Origin: Phoronis australis
Lineage: Eukaryota > Phoronida > Phoronidae
NCBI GenBank assembly: GCA_002633005.1
Contig: NMRA01000465.1
Coordinates: 222,472-286,471, forward strand
Direction of reading: 5' to 3'
Length of the DNA: 64,000 bases
Each line of letters begins with the position of its first letter. Position 1 is the stretch's first letter. Under the pieces are notes generated by a model. That model worked only from the letters and a program-made list of their open reading frames with translations. It was not told where the DNA came from and made no database searches. Made by a program: the position numbers and the translations under genes. Shown one piece after another: positions 24,801-35,699 of this stretch.

Positions 24801-27800
24801 GATTCCACAGAACACCCCCAAGAGTCGTGGCGACTTAGGTGGGAGGAGGGAGCAATTGGAAAGTTGTGGAGCCTGTCGGAGAGGGGGGGGGGAATTACGA
24901 TGACTAGTGTCCCCTTGACTGTCATACATACATAATTCTTCAAGCTGTGCATGTACTGCTCCATGCTATCTTTCCAGCGTAATATCAACACCAGGTCATG
25001 GTTCAGCACGTTCATGGCAACGTAACCCTGAGGAAATCAATAAAACATGAAGCGATCTTTTGATGTACACCACTTTCAGGTTTAAAATTGGGGTCGACTT
25101 GTTCCTTTTCTTATCGAGATTAAAGTTTTCCATGGGCTTGAAAAGAACCGGAAGTTGGTTAATGTTTGAAATGTTATTGAGCGTGACATCAAGCCATAAC
25201 GAGCTGTTAGCTCTTTCAAATTCAAGAAATCACCTCAAATTTGACCAAGGAAAATTTAAGACCAATTCCATGAGTCGAAAAACTTTTCTTGTAATGGAAG
25301 ATAGGTTCATACATGTAAAACGCTTTAAAGTAATTCTGCTCACTTCTTTTTTAAGTAAAACTTCTATGAAAGGAATTTGAAGCAAACTTAGTTTCAGACA
25401 TGTTCTAAAATGACGCTCTTTTAACTGGTGTCCAAATATTTTCGAATTAACTTGAGTTAAAAATCAATATGAATTTTTAAATTCTGGTGGTACTCCAACA
25501 AAATGGCCGGCACGGTTGAACAACCATTAACTTAATTGTTTTCAATTGCCACTAAAAACACAAATACATGCCGGATTGCAATTTACGAAATGCTCCTATT
25601 TTAGACACCTCTCTCGATTGACGGAACCTGCTGCGTGCTCTAAACTGGTTTGAGAAAACAAAGGAAATTGTGACTTTAGTATGTGTTTTGAAATTGACGT
25701 CACACCGGTAACATTACGTACGCTTGTGAAATCCACAAGATTGTCGGTTGCTGAGATTGACCTTGACATTGGCACATGGAAACGCAGCGTATTCGTTGAT
25801 TTGTCAGGCAACATTTTGACCACGACGACCTCCGACCCGTGTTTGATTGTGACGTCATACTCTCTAATGGAAGGATTTTGACCAGCCATGAGTCGCGGAG
25901 CAGTGACAAACGAAACAAATCGAAAGCAAACTGGAAAATGAATAGCAGAGGCGAATAAAACTATAATAAGCGCAAATCGTATATTTCTCTACATTCAAAT
26001 TGTGGAAGGCATGATCGAAAGGTATTCATTCAAAGCCTGTGGAATTTGATTTTTCGTTTTAACCAATCCGCCATTAATTGGGTTATGTGACCATGTTTTC
26101 AGTAAAATGTATCAACAAAAAATATACATTCGTAGCAAAAATCTCCAGTCACAATAACATCCCCAAATTCCGTTTGATATAAAAGTTCAAGATGAAATCT
26201 CAAAAACGCTGTTACAGAGCGACCAGGTTGTTAGCTAACCTCGCTGGGGGAGCTGGCTACATATACATCATATCACAAAGAAATTATCAAAGAAAATCGG
26301 TGTACTTAAACGTCTAGGCAAATTTCTTAATGTCCGTACTCTTAAGACCCTTTACCATTCTATTATTCAGCCTCATATTGATTATTGTTTACCGGTTTGG
26401 GGGCACACTAGTGACACACTTGTAAACAAAGTCCAAGTCATCCAAAATAGAGCCGCCAGGGCTATCCTGGGTACTAAAATTAGAGACACTAGGGTTGACG
26501 ACTTGTATTCCAAGCTGGGATTTATGAAAGTAAGACAAAGAAATAAATATCTCTCTGCCTGTTGTATATACAGATGTATCAATGGCTTGGCTCCAGCATA
26601 TATCAGCAGTAAATTCAATAGCAGTCAGGCTGTTTATTCTACACGTTCTTCTGTTGCTGGCAATGTTTCTTCTAAAAAAATTAAAACCGAGACGTGCAAG
26701 GGATCTTTTATCTATGCAGCTGCTATAATATGGAATTCTTTTAGCCCAGAAATTAAACGGTCCAATTCAATTACTACCTTTAAAGTTAATGTTAAAAAGT
26801 GGCTGTAATTTACTTACCCTTTTATACCCTGCCTGTCTTAATCATGTCATTTTTTCATTGTCGTAAATACTCTCATTGTCTAGAGTCATCTCTTAATTTA
26901 TTTCATCTGTCTTAGTTAAATTTTTACCATTATTTGTCATTTAGTTATTGTCTTAATTCTCAACCTTACCTGTTTTAATTGTTTCTTTGTTACGTACATT
27001 TCATTGTTGTTTTATTACTTCATTGTATTACATTACTGTTTTTCTTGTTGAGGTCCCTCTTGGAAAGCAGTGCTATCACTAAAGAGGCCACCCTCATTTT
27101 AAATATCACATTCATTCAAAGCCTGTGGAATTTGATTTTTCGTTTTAACCAATCCGCCATTAATTGGGTCATGTGACCATGTTTTCAGTAAAATGTATCA
27201 ACAAAAAATATACTTTCGTAACAAAAATCTCCAGTCACAATAACTACCTCAAATTCCGTTTGATATAAAAGCTCAAGATGGAATCTCAAAAACGCTGTTA
27301 CAGAGCGATCAGGTTGTTAGCTAACCTCGCTGGTGGAGCTGGCACATATGTGAGAGCGTCATAATGTTTGCGAATAGAACGTTCTTAGCAAATTACGCAT
27401 GCGTGCTAAAGACGTTACTGCTTCTAAAATGCTGGATAGTGAATCAGCAGTGGAATATTTGAATACCATATTTAAATTTGATATATTCACGAAGATCCCC
27501 CTTGATAACATAGTTTGCAATAAAAGCATAGAAATTCATGAATTCAGGAACACGTATACACACTTATGCTAAAACTCCCTATCCAGGTAGGCGTCACAAA
27601 TGCGATATAGTTATAGTTCGATCAACACATCAATATTTCCAAACGTGCAAAATAAAACGAAAGAAACCTCAACCAACTTTAAACAACTTCACCAGCACGA
27701 GAAGGAACGAGAAGGTTTTTTCACGCGGAATGAAAATTAGACAATCAATACACAGTAAGACAGTAAGCCTGCGCTGAATACAACTATAAGGTGGTCGATG

Positions 27801-27866
27801 ACAGTAACTGTTACCTGCAATCAGTACCAGGCCGCCAAGAAGTATCATAAGTACTTTAGTTCTCAT
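21700..27866 (-). CDS. Secreted BRICHOS/gastrokine-like protein, 207 aa, five exons
   Basis: Exons 27815-27866, 25722-25861, 24932-25027, 22445-22616 and 21700-21863 chain with phases 1, 0, 0, 1 and total 624 nt with stop. The start has an in-frame TAG 9 nt upstream. A signal peptide (MRTKVLMILLGGLVLIAG) leads into YDVTIKHGSEVVVV and NTLRFHVP, then DFTSGYVAMNV, which resembles the opening of the BRICHOS domain, and later IGEFCLENPSHML, resembling its closing cysteine segment. BRICHOS domains are extracellular or lumenal folds, often chaperone-like. The usual first cysteine is absent (position HDLVLILRW). The gene model is firmer than the family name. Confidence 0.7.
22445..22616 (-). CDS. BRICHOS-like gene exon 4
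   Basis: The acceptor TTTTAG|TTG is phase 0 and the donor AAAG|GTACAC is phase 1. It encodes NWPVKRPDVEMRAAAKEIP and IGEFCLENPSHMLLLHKD, holding the only cysteine of the mature protein. Confidence 0.72.
22617..24931. other. Intron 3 of the BRICHOS-like gene
   Basis: It holds a family B hAT scrap (23060-23130), a degraded family A copy (23151-23330) and a GT-rich stretch around 24098-24150. No exon is seen. Confidence 0.5.
23151..23330. mobile_element. Degraded hAT-like MITE, family A
   Basis: The left end CAGTGGCGGATTTAGAGGGG is clear and is followed by CCATGGCCCCCCTAAAATTC shared with 21061-21220. The right end is decayed around 23320. Confidence 0.55.
24932..25027 (-). CDS. BRICHOS-like gene exon 3
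   Basis: The acceptor CCTCAG|GGT and donor TAT|GTATGT are both phase 0; 32 codons. It begins GYVAMNVLNHDLVLILRW, the part where gastrokine-type proteins carry a conserved cysteine that is missing here. Confidence 0.72.
25722..25861 (-). CDS. BRICHOS-like gene exon 2
   Basis: The acceptor ATTAGAG|AG is phase 1 after a pyrimidine-rich stretch, and the donor AAGC|GTACGT is phase 0. It encodes EYDVTIKHGSEVVVVKML, TNTLRFHVP and NLVDFTS. A nearby ATG at 25889 could be mistaken for a start. Confidence 0.7.
26025..26264 (+). repeat. Dispersed repeat flanking a LINE fragment, left copy
   Basis: About 235 bp from ATTCATTCAAAGCCTGTGGA to GGTTGTTAGCTAACCTCGCT is repeated in the same orientation at 27110-27345 with roughly 95 percent identity by eye, and more distantly at 13072-13320. 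Confidence 0.9.
26265..26808 (+). pseudogene. 3' fragment of a non-LTR retrotransposon reverse transcriptase
   Basis: A frame running from about 26266 to the stop near 26806 encodes the C-terminal part of a LINE ORF2: LKTLYHSIIQPHIDYCLPVWG, NRAARAILG, FMKVRQRNKYLSACCIYRC and AAAIIWNSFSP, as in jockey/CR1/RTE-type thumb regions. The catalytic YADD block and endonuclease are absent, so this is a 5'-truncated dead copy. It sits in intron 1 of the BRICHOS-like gene. Confidence 0.88.
27110..27345 (+). repeat. Dispersed repeat flanking a LINE fragment, right copy
   Basis: Direct copy of 26025-26264 with scattered substitutions. It starts ATTCATTCAAAGCC right after the LINE tail region. Confidence 0.9.
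27815..27866 (-). CDS. BRICHOS-like gene exon 1: signal peptide
   Basis: The ATG at 27866 in context AAAATGA follows an in-frame TAG. Seventeen residues form a basic head and hydrophobic core. The donor GCAG|GTAACA is phase 1. Confidence 0.72.
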
Positions 27867-29663
27867 TTTGTTCTATATTACATGCAGGCATTTTACTGCA
27901 AGACGACAGGAACAGTTGATATCAGGCGTGGGAGATGACAAGTTTTGCTTATCGTTTTGCCACGGAAAAAGATTAGGCATTACGCATTTACGCTGCCGGC
28001 CTTTGTGGTCTGTGCACGACTGGTTCAAGGTGGTAATATATCTTCTCAGTTGCAACTGAAACGAAACTGGTTTTGTGAAACGGAAGCTCTGCCCAAAGTA
28101 GACAACGCAGTATTTCCATTCTCTGGGACTGAACCAAGGCAATCATTGTATTCTTTGAAGTTATCAATAGCTGACATTAAACTATATCAAGCTTGCGCTG
28201 TCAGAATAATTTTTAACTGGCTTCTGTACACGTGTTTCAGTTCAAAATTGTTGTTTTTGACATTGATAATAATTAGAATGGAGTGTTGAAGGAGAACCAT
28301 GTTACATTTCATGCGCGCACCCAGCCTTCAATATGGGGAGCTCGAATTCCTAACGTTTGTGGACCTTTTGGTAACAAAATAGCCGGGGGACTAAAAAAAA
28401 TTAAAAAAAAACAAAAAAAACGGGCGCACCACTGTGAATTGCGCGTTTGTGCTAATTAGTGAACTTTTGTCTCATTTTCTCCGACCTTTTTGTTTCTCAC
28501 AGGCGGACCTTTTTGCCCACTTCGCCAAATGAGGGGGGGGGGGGGNGGGGGGGCTCGTTCGAGCCCTCCGAGCCCCCGTGGGTGCATTTTTGAAGTGTTT
28601 GGATTTTTCTTTTACACTGAATGTATCTTTTAGTTGATTTCCATAAAAAACGAAACACTTCAATAACCGCAGGTGTGACGTTCTGTGCAAGTCAAACAAT
28701 AGAAACATTTTGTGTCCGTCAGGCTGAAGTGCTGCATTAATAGTTTATTATCTGTTTCTGACATCATCGCTCAGTTTGAACCACACTGTCGTGTATAACG
28801 TGATTTCGGCTAAAACGTTGCTACACTCTTTGGCAGCGCCGCCTCGCAAATGTGCTCACGAAATGCTTTCAGCCCTTTGGTTAGTCATGTGAGCTTCAAG
28901 TCAAGACTACCAGCCTTCTGATTAGATGAAAGCAAAGTAACCCATCATTGTTAGACGACAGACACTGCGACAGTGTATAAACATCTACAAGTTTCTCATC
29001 CAATGAGCACAGGTATCAGAAGTGAAAAGCTAAGAAACACGGCTTGAGGATGAAAATGAACTGAAAATGTTCAACGGTAAAAATACCTTCGAAAAAGGAC
29101 ACATGCTTTAGTTGCATGCTTAATGAATTATACGTCAATCGTTTATGTTGTCTGGATTGGTGAGTGAGAGAGTGAACACTTGTCTGAGTGATTGGCACAA
29201 TGTTATGAGGAGCCTGGACTTCAGTAACAATTGCTGAATTTAATCGAGATCAATATATTGGTTATCATATCCCTCCACCAGGTCATTATCACGTTTTTTG
29301 GGTTTAAAAACTACCACACTTGTCGAGTGCAAAATTTAACAATTCTTTTATTATTTGATTGTATCCGCTCATGGAAGAAAACGTAAATTTGAAACAACGT
29401 TACCATATAGTAACGGTCAATATTACGACTTATTGACTCCATAATATTGGTTTATAGCTCCATAATCTGTGCAAATAACATATCGTAATAACACTTGTTG
29501 TGGCAATATGTTTTGAAGGGCAGTAGTTACTTACTGGAGTCCCGGATTTTGAGAATCAGTTTGTTGCCGGTTATTCAGTGGAGAAACTGGTTCTGAAAGT
29601 ACCGGACCCCATTATGTGACTAATACCATTTGGAGGGTCTGGACTACAATAACAGTGCCTTAA
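27867..29663. other. Intergenic region left of the TTAA element
   Basis: It holds the expected promoter region of the BRICHOS-like gene (no clear TATA box) and the second copy of the 19.6-kb dispersed repeat at 28329-28550. No gene is supported. Confidence 0.5.
28329..28550. repeat. Dispersed repeat, copy 2 of 2
   Basis: GAGCTCGAATTCCTAACGTT, ACCACTGTGAATTGCGCGTT and GCGGACCTTTTTGCCCACTT correspond to 19556-19760. It ends in a poly-G run containing one ambiguous base. Confidence 0.75.
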
Positions 29664-31112
29664 AGGCGAAGGCAACCTTTTTCCATGTCATTTTGAGCTA
29701 AAATAAGGTTGGTTGGTTATCCTAGACATATTTTCCACTTAATTACAGCTTTTCGTAATTTTATTAATTACTCGTCCGCTACTCCGGAAGTGACGCTTTA
29801 GGAGGCAAGCATTTCGCGCCAATTTCTTTTCATATAGTCTGACTGTGAGAGCTGCCGAGTCAGTCATTGTTCTACCTCGGTTGTGTTAAGTTCCGTCGTC
29901 GTTTGCTTTCATTTACTAGTCAGTCAACATGCCACACTGTTGCTGCNNNNNNNNNNNNNNNNNNNNNNNNNNNNNNNNNNNNNNNNNNNNNNNNNNNNNN
30001 NNNNNNNNNNNNNNNNNNNNNNNNNNNNNNNNNNNNNNNNNNNNNNNNNNNNNNNNNNNNNNNNNNNNNNNNNNNNNNNNNNNNNNNNNNNNNNNNNNNN
30101 NNNNNNNNNNNNNNNNNNNNNNNNNNNNNNNNNNNNNNNNNNNNNNNNNNNNNNNNNNNNNNNNNNNNNNNNNNNNNNNNNNNNNNNNNNNNNNNNNNNN
30201 NNNNNNNNNNNNNNNNNNNNNNNNNNNNNNNNNNNNNNNNNNNNNNNNNNNNNNNNNNNNNNNNNNNNNNNNNNNNNNNNNNNNNNNNNNNNNNNNNNNN
30301 NNNNNNNNNNNNNNNNNNNNNNNNNNNNNNNNNNNNNNNNNNNNNNNNNNNNNNNNNNNNNNNNNNNNNNNNNNNNNNNNNNNNNNNNNNNNNNNNNNNN
30401 NNNNNNNNNNNNNNNNNNNNNNNNNNNNNNNNNNNNNNNNNNNNNNNNNNNNNNNNNNNNNNNNNNNNNNNNNNNNNNNNNNNNNNNNNNNNNNNNNNNN
30501 NNNNNNNNNNNNNNNNNNNNNNNNNNNNNNNNNNNNNNNNNNNNNNNNNNNNNNNNNNNNNNNNNNNNNNNNNNNNNNNNNNNNNNNNNNNNNNNNNNNN
30601 NNNNNNNNNNNNNNNNNNNNNNNNNNNNNNNNNNNNNNNNNNNNNNNNNNNNNNNNNNNNNNNNNNNNNNNNNNNNNNNNNNNNNNNNNNNNNNNNNNNN
30701 NNNNNNNNNNNNNNNNNNNNNAAGGTCTCCGTCACTCACACTACTGTCACTGTGATACGGGTCACCGACTCCAGCCATTTTCAGCTTACAACACACTAAA
30801 CAATCCCTAAATCCAACGTATTTGAGTTCTCTACTAACCTATCTTGCCGCAGAATACTCGCCGATGGAAAGTGGTGGCGACAATTGTTGAAAAACAGCAC
30901 AAAACAAAAGTAGAATAGAACAGATTCGCACGGTAAAGTCAACGCAAAACCAAGTGGCGGGAAACGCTTGCGTCCTAAAACGTCACTTCCGGAGAAGCGG
31001 ACGAGTAACTTATAAAATTACGAAAAGCTGTAATTAAGTGGAAAGTATGTTTAGGATAACCAACCAACCTTATTTTAGCTCAAAATGACATGGAAAAAGG
31101 TTGCCTTCGCCT
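29664..31112. mobile_element. TTAA-flanked DNA transposon with long inverted repeats, interior unsequenced
   Basis: The left end AGGCGAAGGCAACCTTTTTC and the right end GAAAAAGGTTGCCTTCGCCT start about 160 bp of nearly matching inverted repeat, and both ends abut TTAA (29660-29663 and 31113-31116). TTAA duplications occur in piggyBac and Kolobok elements. A frame opening MPHCCC at 29929 just before the gap would suit a THAP-domain transposase of the Kolobok kind, but the gap hides the rest. Confidence 0.85.
29947..30721. other. Assembly gap (775 N)
   Basis: Unknown bases inside the TTAA element. Any open frame called across it is meaningless. Confidence 1.
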
Positions 31113-31255
31113 TTAACACTGATAATATAAATATCTTTAAAAGAGCAACTTTACAAAACTTGTATGGGAAAGTGAAAAAATAACCTCGGAAAAAATAGAC
31201 GTACCTTGTTACAAAGAAATCATACAGGGCAATGGTTAATGTACGTTATCCTGAG

Positions 31256-31261
31256 TTTAAT
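31256..31261 (-). promoter_or_regulatory. Candidate polyadenylation signal of the membrane protein gene
   Basis: ATTAAA on the minus strand about 265 bp after the stop codon. It is a common variant hexamer, but use is not shown. Confidence 0.25.
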
Positions 31262-31524
31262 AAAATCTTACATACTCTGGTTACTAGCTTCAATGTAATA
31301 ACATTAAACGATTCACGTTGGACATTTTGACTAGTCATTCCAGTTTATGTTCAAAATCTGGATTAGTCTCTGGCAGGTCAAACGACACTTGGTATCAATC
31401 AATAAATAAATCCAGTGTTATAGTGACATGGCACGACTTTTTCTATCTACAGTCGCTGCACAGCGCGCCTACTGTCATCGTCTTGTCCCACACATTAAAA
31501 ACCACAACCGTAAACAGTACACAA

Positions 31525-33651
31525 TCACAATCTCTCCTCCACGGTAGGTGGGTCTGGGTACTGTCGGTCAACCTCTTTCTTTAATTCTTGTAAATATTCC
31601 ACAATTTTCTTCAGTTGATTTGGATCAGTAGGTAATCCGGATTCTTTTAAAGTTTCTTCTAGTCGGGTATTTCTGATCGAAGGATCAACTTTTCTTTCAA
31701 ACCTCATTTTAGCATTAGGAAGATTCTGGATACGATACCAAAAGAACATAAACGACCACGTGATCAACTTGACTAAAACAATCGACATTACTTGGTGACG
31801 TAAAGGCCACGTAAGTCTTGCCCTTATCTCCGCCATTCTATTAGATTCCCACAGGTCAACAAAAGCCACGGAAGCCATTGATGTCACAATCATTGGCAGC
31901 CAAACTCTTGGAAGAAAATTTCTCACTACAGACAACTCCGTAGCTACAGGATGAACCGCCAGCAGCGACAATATATTGACAAATTTGGATGTGTCACAGA
32001 GTAAGACAAAGCAGCAGAAAAGCTTGAGGGAATACCGGAAGGTGATTGCCCGCTTATAGAAGTAAATTACTGGGAATAATAGTAACAGATAGACAGAAAA
32101 TGAAATATAATAAAACGCTGCGTGTATTGAACACGGAATCGCAGTCAGTATCATGAAAATAAGACGACGAATAAAACCATTGAATGTTTTAGTAGGTGCC
32201 AGCATAAAAACTACAAATACGCAAAAAATAAAAAAAAGTCCGTCAGCAGAAGATTTTGCAAAATTTCTTCCACAAAATTGATATAATTTTTGATTAACTG
32301 GCAAAAATTGTCTGCCAAATAAGTTAGCAACTGACTCATTCTGCGCCAGCTTTGTCCATTGGACAGTAGACAAAAATAACCAAAGTTTAGTATCACTCAC
32401 GCTAGCCATATCAGCTAAGACCTTCCACATAATTATTCCAGAATTTGTCCCTACTGTTGTGTGGTAAGGAATTCCTTTGGCCAAGTAACGGTTCAAAATG
32501 GCCGCCAAAAGAGACGAGTCTGGCAATGCATTCTGGGTGATTATGGGCTTGAAGACGTCATCAGGGAAATAGCGTTTCATTCCTTCGACATTAAATGCCA
32601 CAAAATCATCTGTGGCGTCCGGGTTAAGTTGGTCATTTCCAGTGGCAACAGAAGACAACTGCGTTGTAGCTCTCGTAGGGCTCAATCCCATGCGAACAGT
32701 GTCGAAAACTTTCGAGAAAGCTGTTGTACTCTGAACTCTCTTGGTGTCTGTTTCAATCAAATCAAATCGAAATATGACTTTTTTCTCATTCTGAAAATAT
32801 ATGGTATAGCTGTACCACGACTTCTGCAAAAACAGCCTCATAGTGTATATGATTTGAACCAAATAAACTAGGTCAAGTGACGTATACTGAAATAACAACT
32901 TTTCAGGAAAAAGAATCAACGAGAGTAACGCAAGAGCTAAGACATTACCTCTTCGCCAATGCACAAAACCGATCAAGGTTAAAATGATCTCAATATAGAT
33001 CAAAATGTATAGCTTGAATACAAGTGCAGTAATAACTAACGTGCCGTATATGCCAACAGTGCAAAATATCTCCCGCTGCTTGGACGGAAACGTGGCACAA
33101 GGTACCCATAACCTTAACAGTAACCAAGAAAAGAATGATATGGAAATCATGAACAGGTGAAATGTGAATTCCTGAAGCGATTTGAATCCATATGTTGGTG
33201 GAGCTAAGGCCATAGTTTCGTATTTCAGACGGAGAGTTTCGTAAAGCAGCCCCACACTTGGTATTGTCCAACTTCCGGAAGTAATCAGCGCCAACGACAC
33301 GACTGTTGGTACCATTTTAATGCATGTGCACTCGTAAGTCTCTGACGACACCATCAGCGGGACTAACTCTTCATGGCAAGGGTTACAAGTCGTTTTCTGA
33401 ATAACTGCTTCCAATGAGACATTCGAATACCCCAAATTGTCTATGTCTGACAACAGTTGGAAAGTTCCGCCACATATGTTCGAACTTGCCGAACTTTCAC
33501 GAGTAGTGAAAAGTTCTACTCCATCCAGCAACAACCGGAAGCAGACAACAGAAATGATAAACAAACCAGATTGCACTAATCGGTCAGCCAAGCTTGAAGT
33601 ACATTTAAGAGGCCACCGATATCCACGACTGCGCACAACGACAATTTTCAT
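31525..33651 (-). CDS. Multi-pass membrane protein, 708 aa, single coding exon
   Basis: The frame is open without interruption for 708 codons. The ATG at 33651 is chosen because it has a Kozak-like context (CTACCATGA) and lies 5 nt after a strong acceptor (TTTTTTATTTCAG) at 33657, implying an intron in the 5' UTR; the 90 residues upstream would be intronic. Around ten hydrophobic helices are seen: one near residue 30, a cysteine-bearing loop (TCNPCHEELVP, CTC), five helices to about residue 300, a loop of some 200 residues, then four or five helices. The C-terminus is charged and coiled-coil-like (LKKIVEYLQELKKEVDR). No family is recognised; transporter or channel function would be a guess. 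Confidence 0.85.
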   Translation of the reverse strand: MKIVVVRSRGYRWPLKCTSSLADRLVQSGLFIISVVCFRLLLDGVELFTTRESSASSNICGGTFQLLSDIDNLGYSNVSLEAVIQKTTCNPCHEELVPLMVSSETYECTCIKMVPTVVSLALITSGSWTIPSVGLLYETLRLKYETMALAPPTYGFKSLQEFTFHLFMISISFFSWLLLRLWVPCATFPSKQREIFCTVGIYGTLVITALVFKLYILIYIEIILTLIGFVHWRRGNVLALALLSLILFPEKLLFQYTSLDLVYLVQIIYTMRLFLQKSWYSYTIYFQNEKKVIFRFDLIETDTKRVQSTTAFSKVFDTVRMGLSPTRATTQLSSVATGNDQLNPDATDDFVAFNVEGMKRYFPDDVFKPIITQNALPDSSLLAAILNRYLAKGIPYHTTVGTNSGIIMWKVLADMASVSDTKLWLFLSTVQWTKLAQNESVANLFGRQFLPVNQKLYQFCGRNFAKSSADGLFFIFCVFVVFMLAPTKTFNGFIRRLIFMILTAIPCSIHAAFYYISFSVYLLLLFPVIYFYKRAITFRYSLKLFCCFVLLCDTSKFVNILSLLAVHPVATELSVVRNFLPRVWLPMIVTSMASVAFVDLWESNRMAEIRARLTWPLRHQVMSIVLVKLITWSFMFFWYRIQNLPNAKMRFERKVDPSIRNTRLEETLKESGLPTDPNQLKKIVEYLQELKKEVDRQYPDPPTVEERL

Positions 33652-34746
33652 GGTAGCTGAAATAAAAAAGCAAGGTTTATTTCCGTGATACGCACAACGT
33701 AACATTCGTCCGTGATAAAAAGTTCGATCTTGTAAAAAATTAACAGTAAAGACAACGGAAGGCATACACTCCATCAAATTATTGAAATGTGAGCCATTTA
33801 AAGTGATGTACGTCGTCTTCGTGTGTAATATCATATCAAGCGTATCACTTTTACAGATGGAACCTCGTACAAAACACCAATTACAGATGCATCGTTGTGT
33901 CCAAATAGTGAAAACAAGCATGTTTAATTAGCACTACGTACCTCGTTAAAGCTAACTCCAATAATTTCTGATAGGTAAGTGAGATGTTGGCACGTGCACT
34001 CTGCAGGTGATAAAGATTACGAAGATTTAAGGTAGGGAAAGGCACAGCTGATGGCAGCTGATAACGAAGAGCGTTATCTTTTCACTTGACTAGGGCCGCA
34101 GTTACAACTGTGTAATTGTGTGCAGAAGGCAACCTAAATCGCCAAATCGACCTCGTGCAATAAGTTTTTCAACACATTCTACTAAATTACACATTTCTAT
34201 TCGCAGGTTATTTCTGTGCAAATTCCCAAGGGATGAACTAAATTTGTATACAAATGGCACGAATTGTTGAAAGGATGCAAAACGCCGACCATTTCGGTGA
34301 GTTACCATCTGCTCCTGCATTAGCAATACATCTGGTGAAAGGTAAAACAGTAAAGCTTAAAGAGGCATTTAGCCCTGTTTAACGAACGAAAATACTAGGC
34401 CATCGGCTCTCAAGAAATTGAGCTAATAGTATTAGTTACCGCGATCAGATTCAAATGCGTTCCATTATCAAGCCAAATCACCGGCAATGCGTACACGCGT
34501 CATTTTCGAATTTGCAATTTTAGAGTTCGCCAAGAAAAACCCCGATTAACTTAGAAGCGAATTCTTGAATCGGTAATTATTTCGCTGTTCTTGTTAGTAA
34601 CTAAATCAATTCCTGTCAAGGTGAGGAATATTATGAGAACAATTTTATGAAAATAAAAGGCCTACTTTGATTTTCGTTCTTATCCAGCTAAACAGGAGAA
34701 GCGTAACCTTAGATGTGCCTCCAGTCAACACTAGGTGACGAGACCG

Positions 34747-34840
34747 GCTCGTACCTCGCTGGTTCCCTACGTGCCTAGCCAGCACGCTGTCTACCGACCA
34801 CCTAGTGGCACACAGGGAACCAGCGAGGACTCGTACACGA
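34747..34840. repeat. Small foldback repeat
   Basis: CTCGCTGGTTCCCT (34755-34768) is answered by AGGGAACCAGCGAG (34814-34827), about 45 bp apart, with further weaker pairing outside. A half copy lies at 41288-41315. Confidence 0.7.
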
Positions 34841-35699
34841 GTCGACTCAGCAAAACTGCCACCGCTGAACAACATATCGTGGAGTCAGAAAGCTTTTGGA
34901 GCCTTAGACTGAAAGTCACTAGTATATAATGCTATTCGGTGGGTACTGGGAAGGACATTAAAATAATTTGCTATACTGTTGCGGTAGCGTAAATTGTGAT
35001 TACAATCTACATTCTTACTCACAGTATCTTTCTAGATTTTAAATTTAGTATTGCATTTGCTCTCTCTAAAAATCAGATCGCCGTTGACAATTGACGAATC
35101 ACTGTGCCAGTTACCTGGAAAGTGGTTATGAGATAAATTCACAAGTAAGGGAAGCAGCGAAAGTGCAGCCCACCTATGAAAGGTATAAATAGAGATATTG
35201 CTTTTGAAGCCGGGTTTCACAAAATATTGTCTTTTCAACTGAAAATACCCGGCGCGCATGGAATTTAATTACCATGTTGAGATAACTGTGAGCGAATATC
35301 AATAAGTTATTACACGCTATTGCTGGTTTACGTAAAATGTTTGGGTCACAACGCGGGCACTGTGGCTCGCTTTTTGCAATATCTCTAGTTCTCTCGCTCA
35401 AAACGTGGTCACGCTTGCTGATTTGGCAACTTCAGTGATTATACTCAAATCTCCTCGTTTGAAAAATAATGAGAACATTACTTAGTTTGTGATGTAGCAG
35501 TAGTTGTATCAGTATCAGATAATACGCCATGATATCCAAAGCGGCTTCTGCATGTGTATACAGACCATCTCTCCAATCATCCCATTGTCCTGTTTGTACT
35601 CGAAAGAGCCTTCCGTTGTCAGGTAGGACATGAGCATTTTACCGACATTTATACGCTATGAAAAACAAGACGCACAATTTCCTTAAAAACGATATTTCA

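Noticed and set aside
25596-25889. Start of a protein at the ATG at 25889
   Set aside because: Phase matching with the signal-peptide exon at 27866 and an acceptor at 25862 explain the frame better; the tail below 25722 is past a good donor.
29867-30810. Open frames of about 270-310 codons
   Set aside because: They consist almost entirely of unknown residues across the 775-N gap.
33652-33921. N-terminal extension of 90 residues on the membrane protein
   Set aside because: A strong splice acceptor directly before the ATG at 33651 suggests the extension is intronic.
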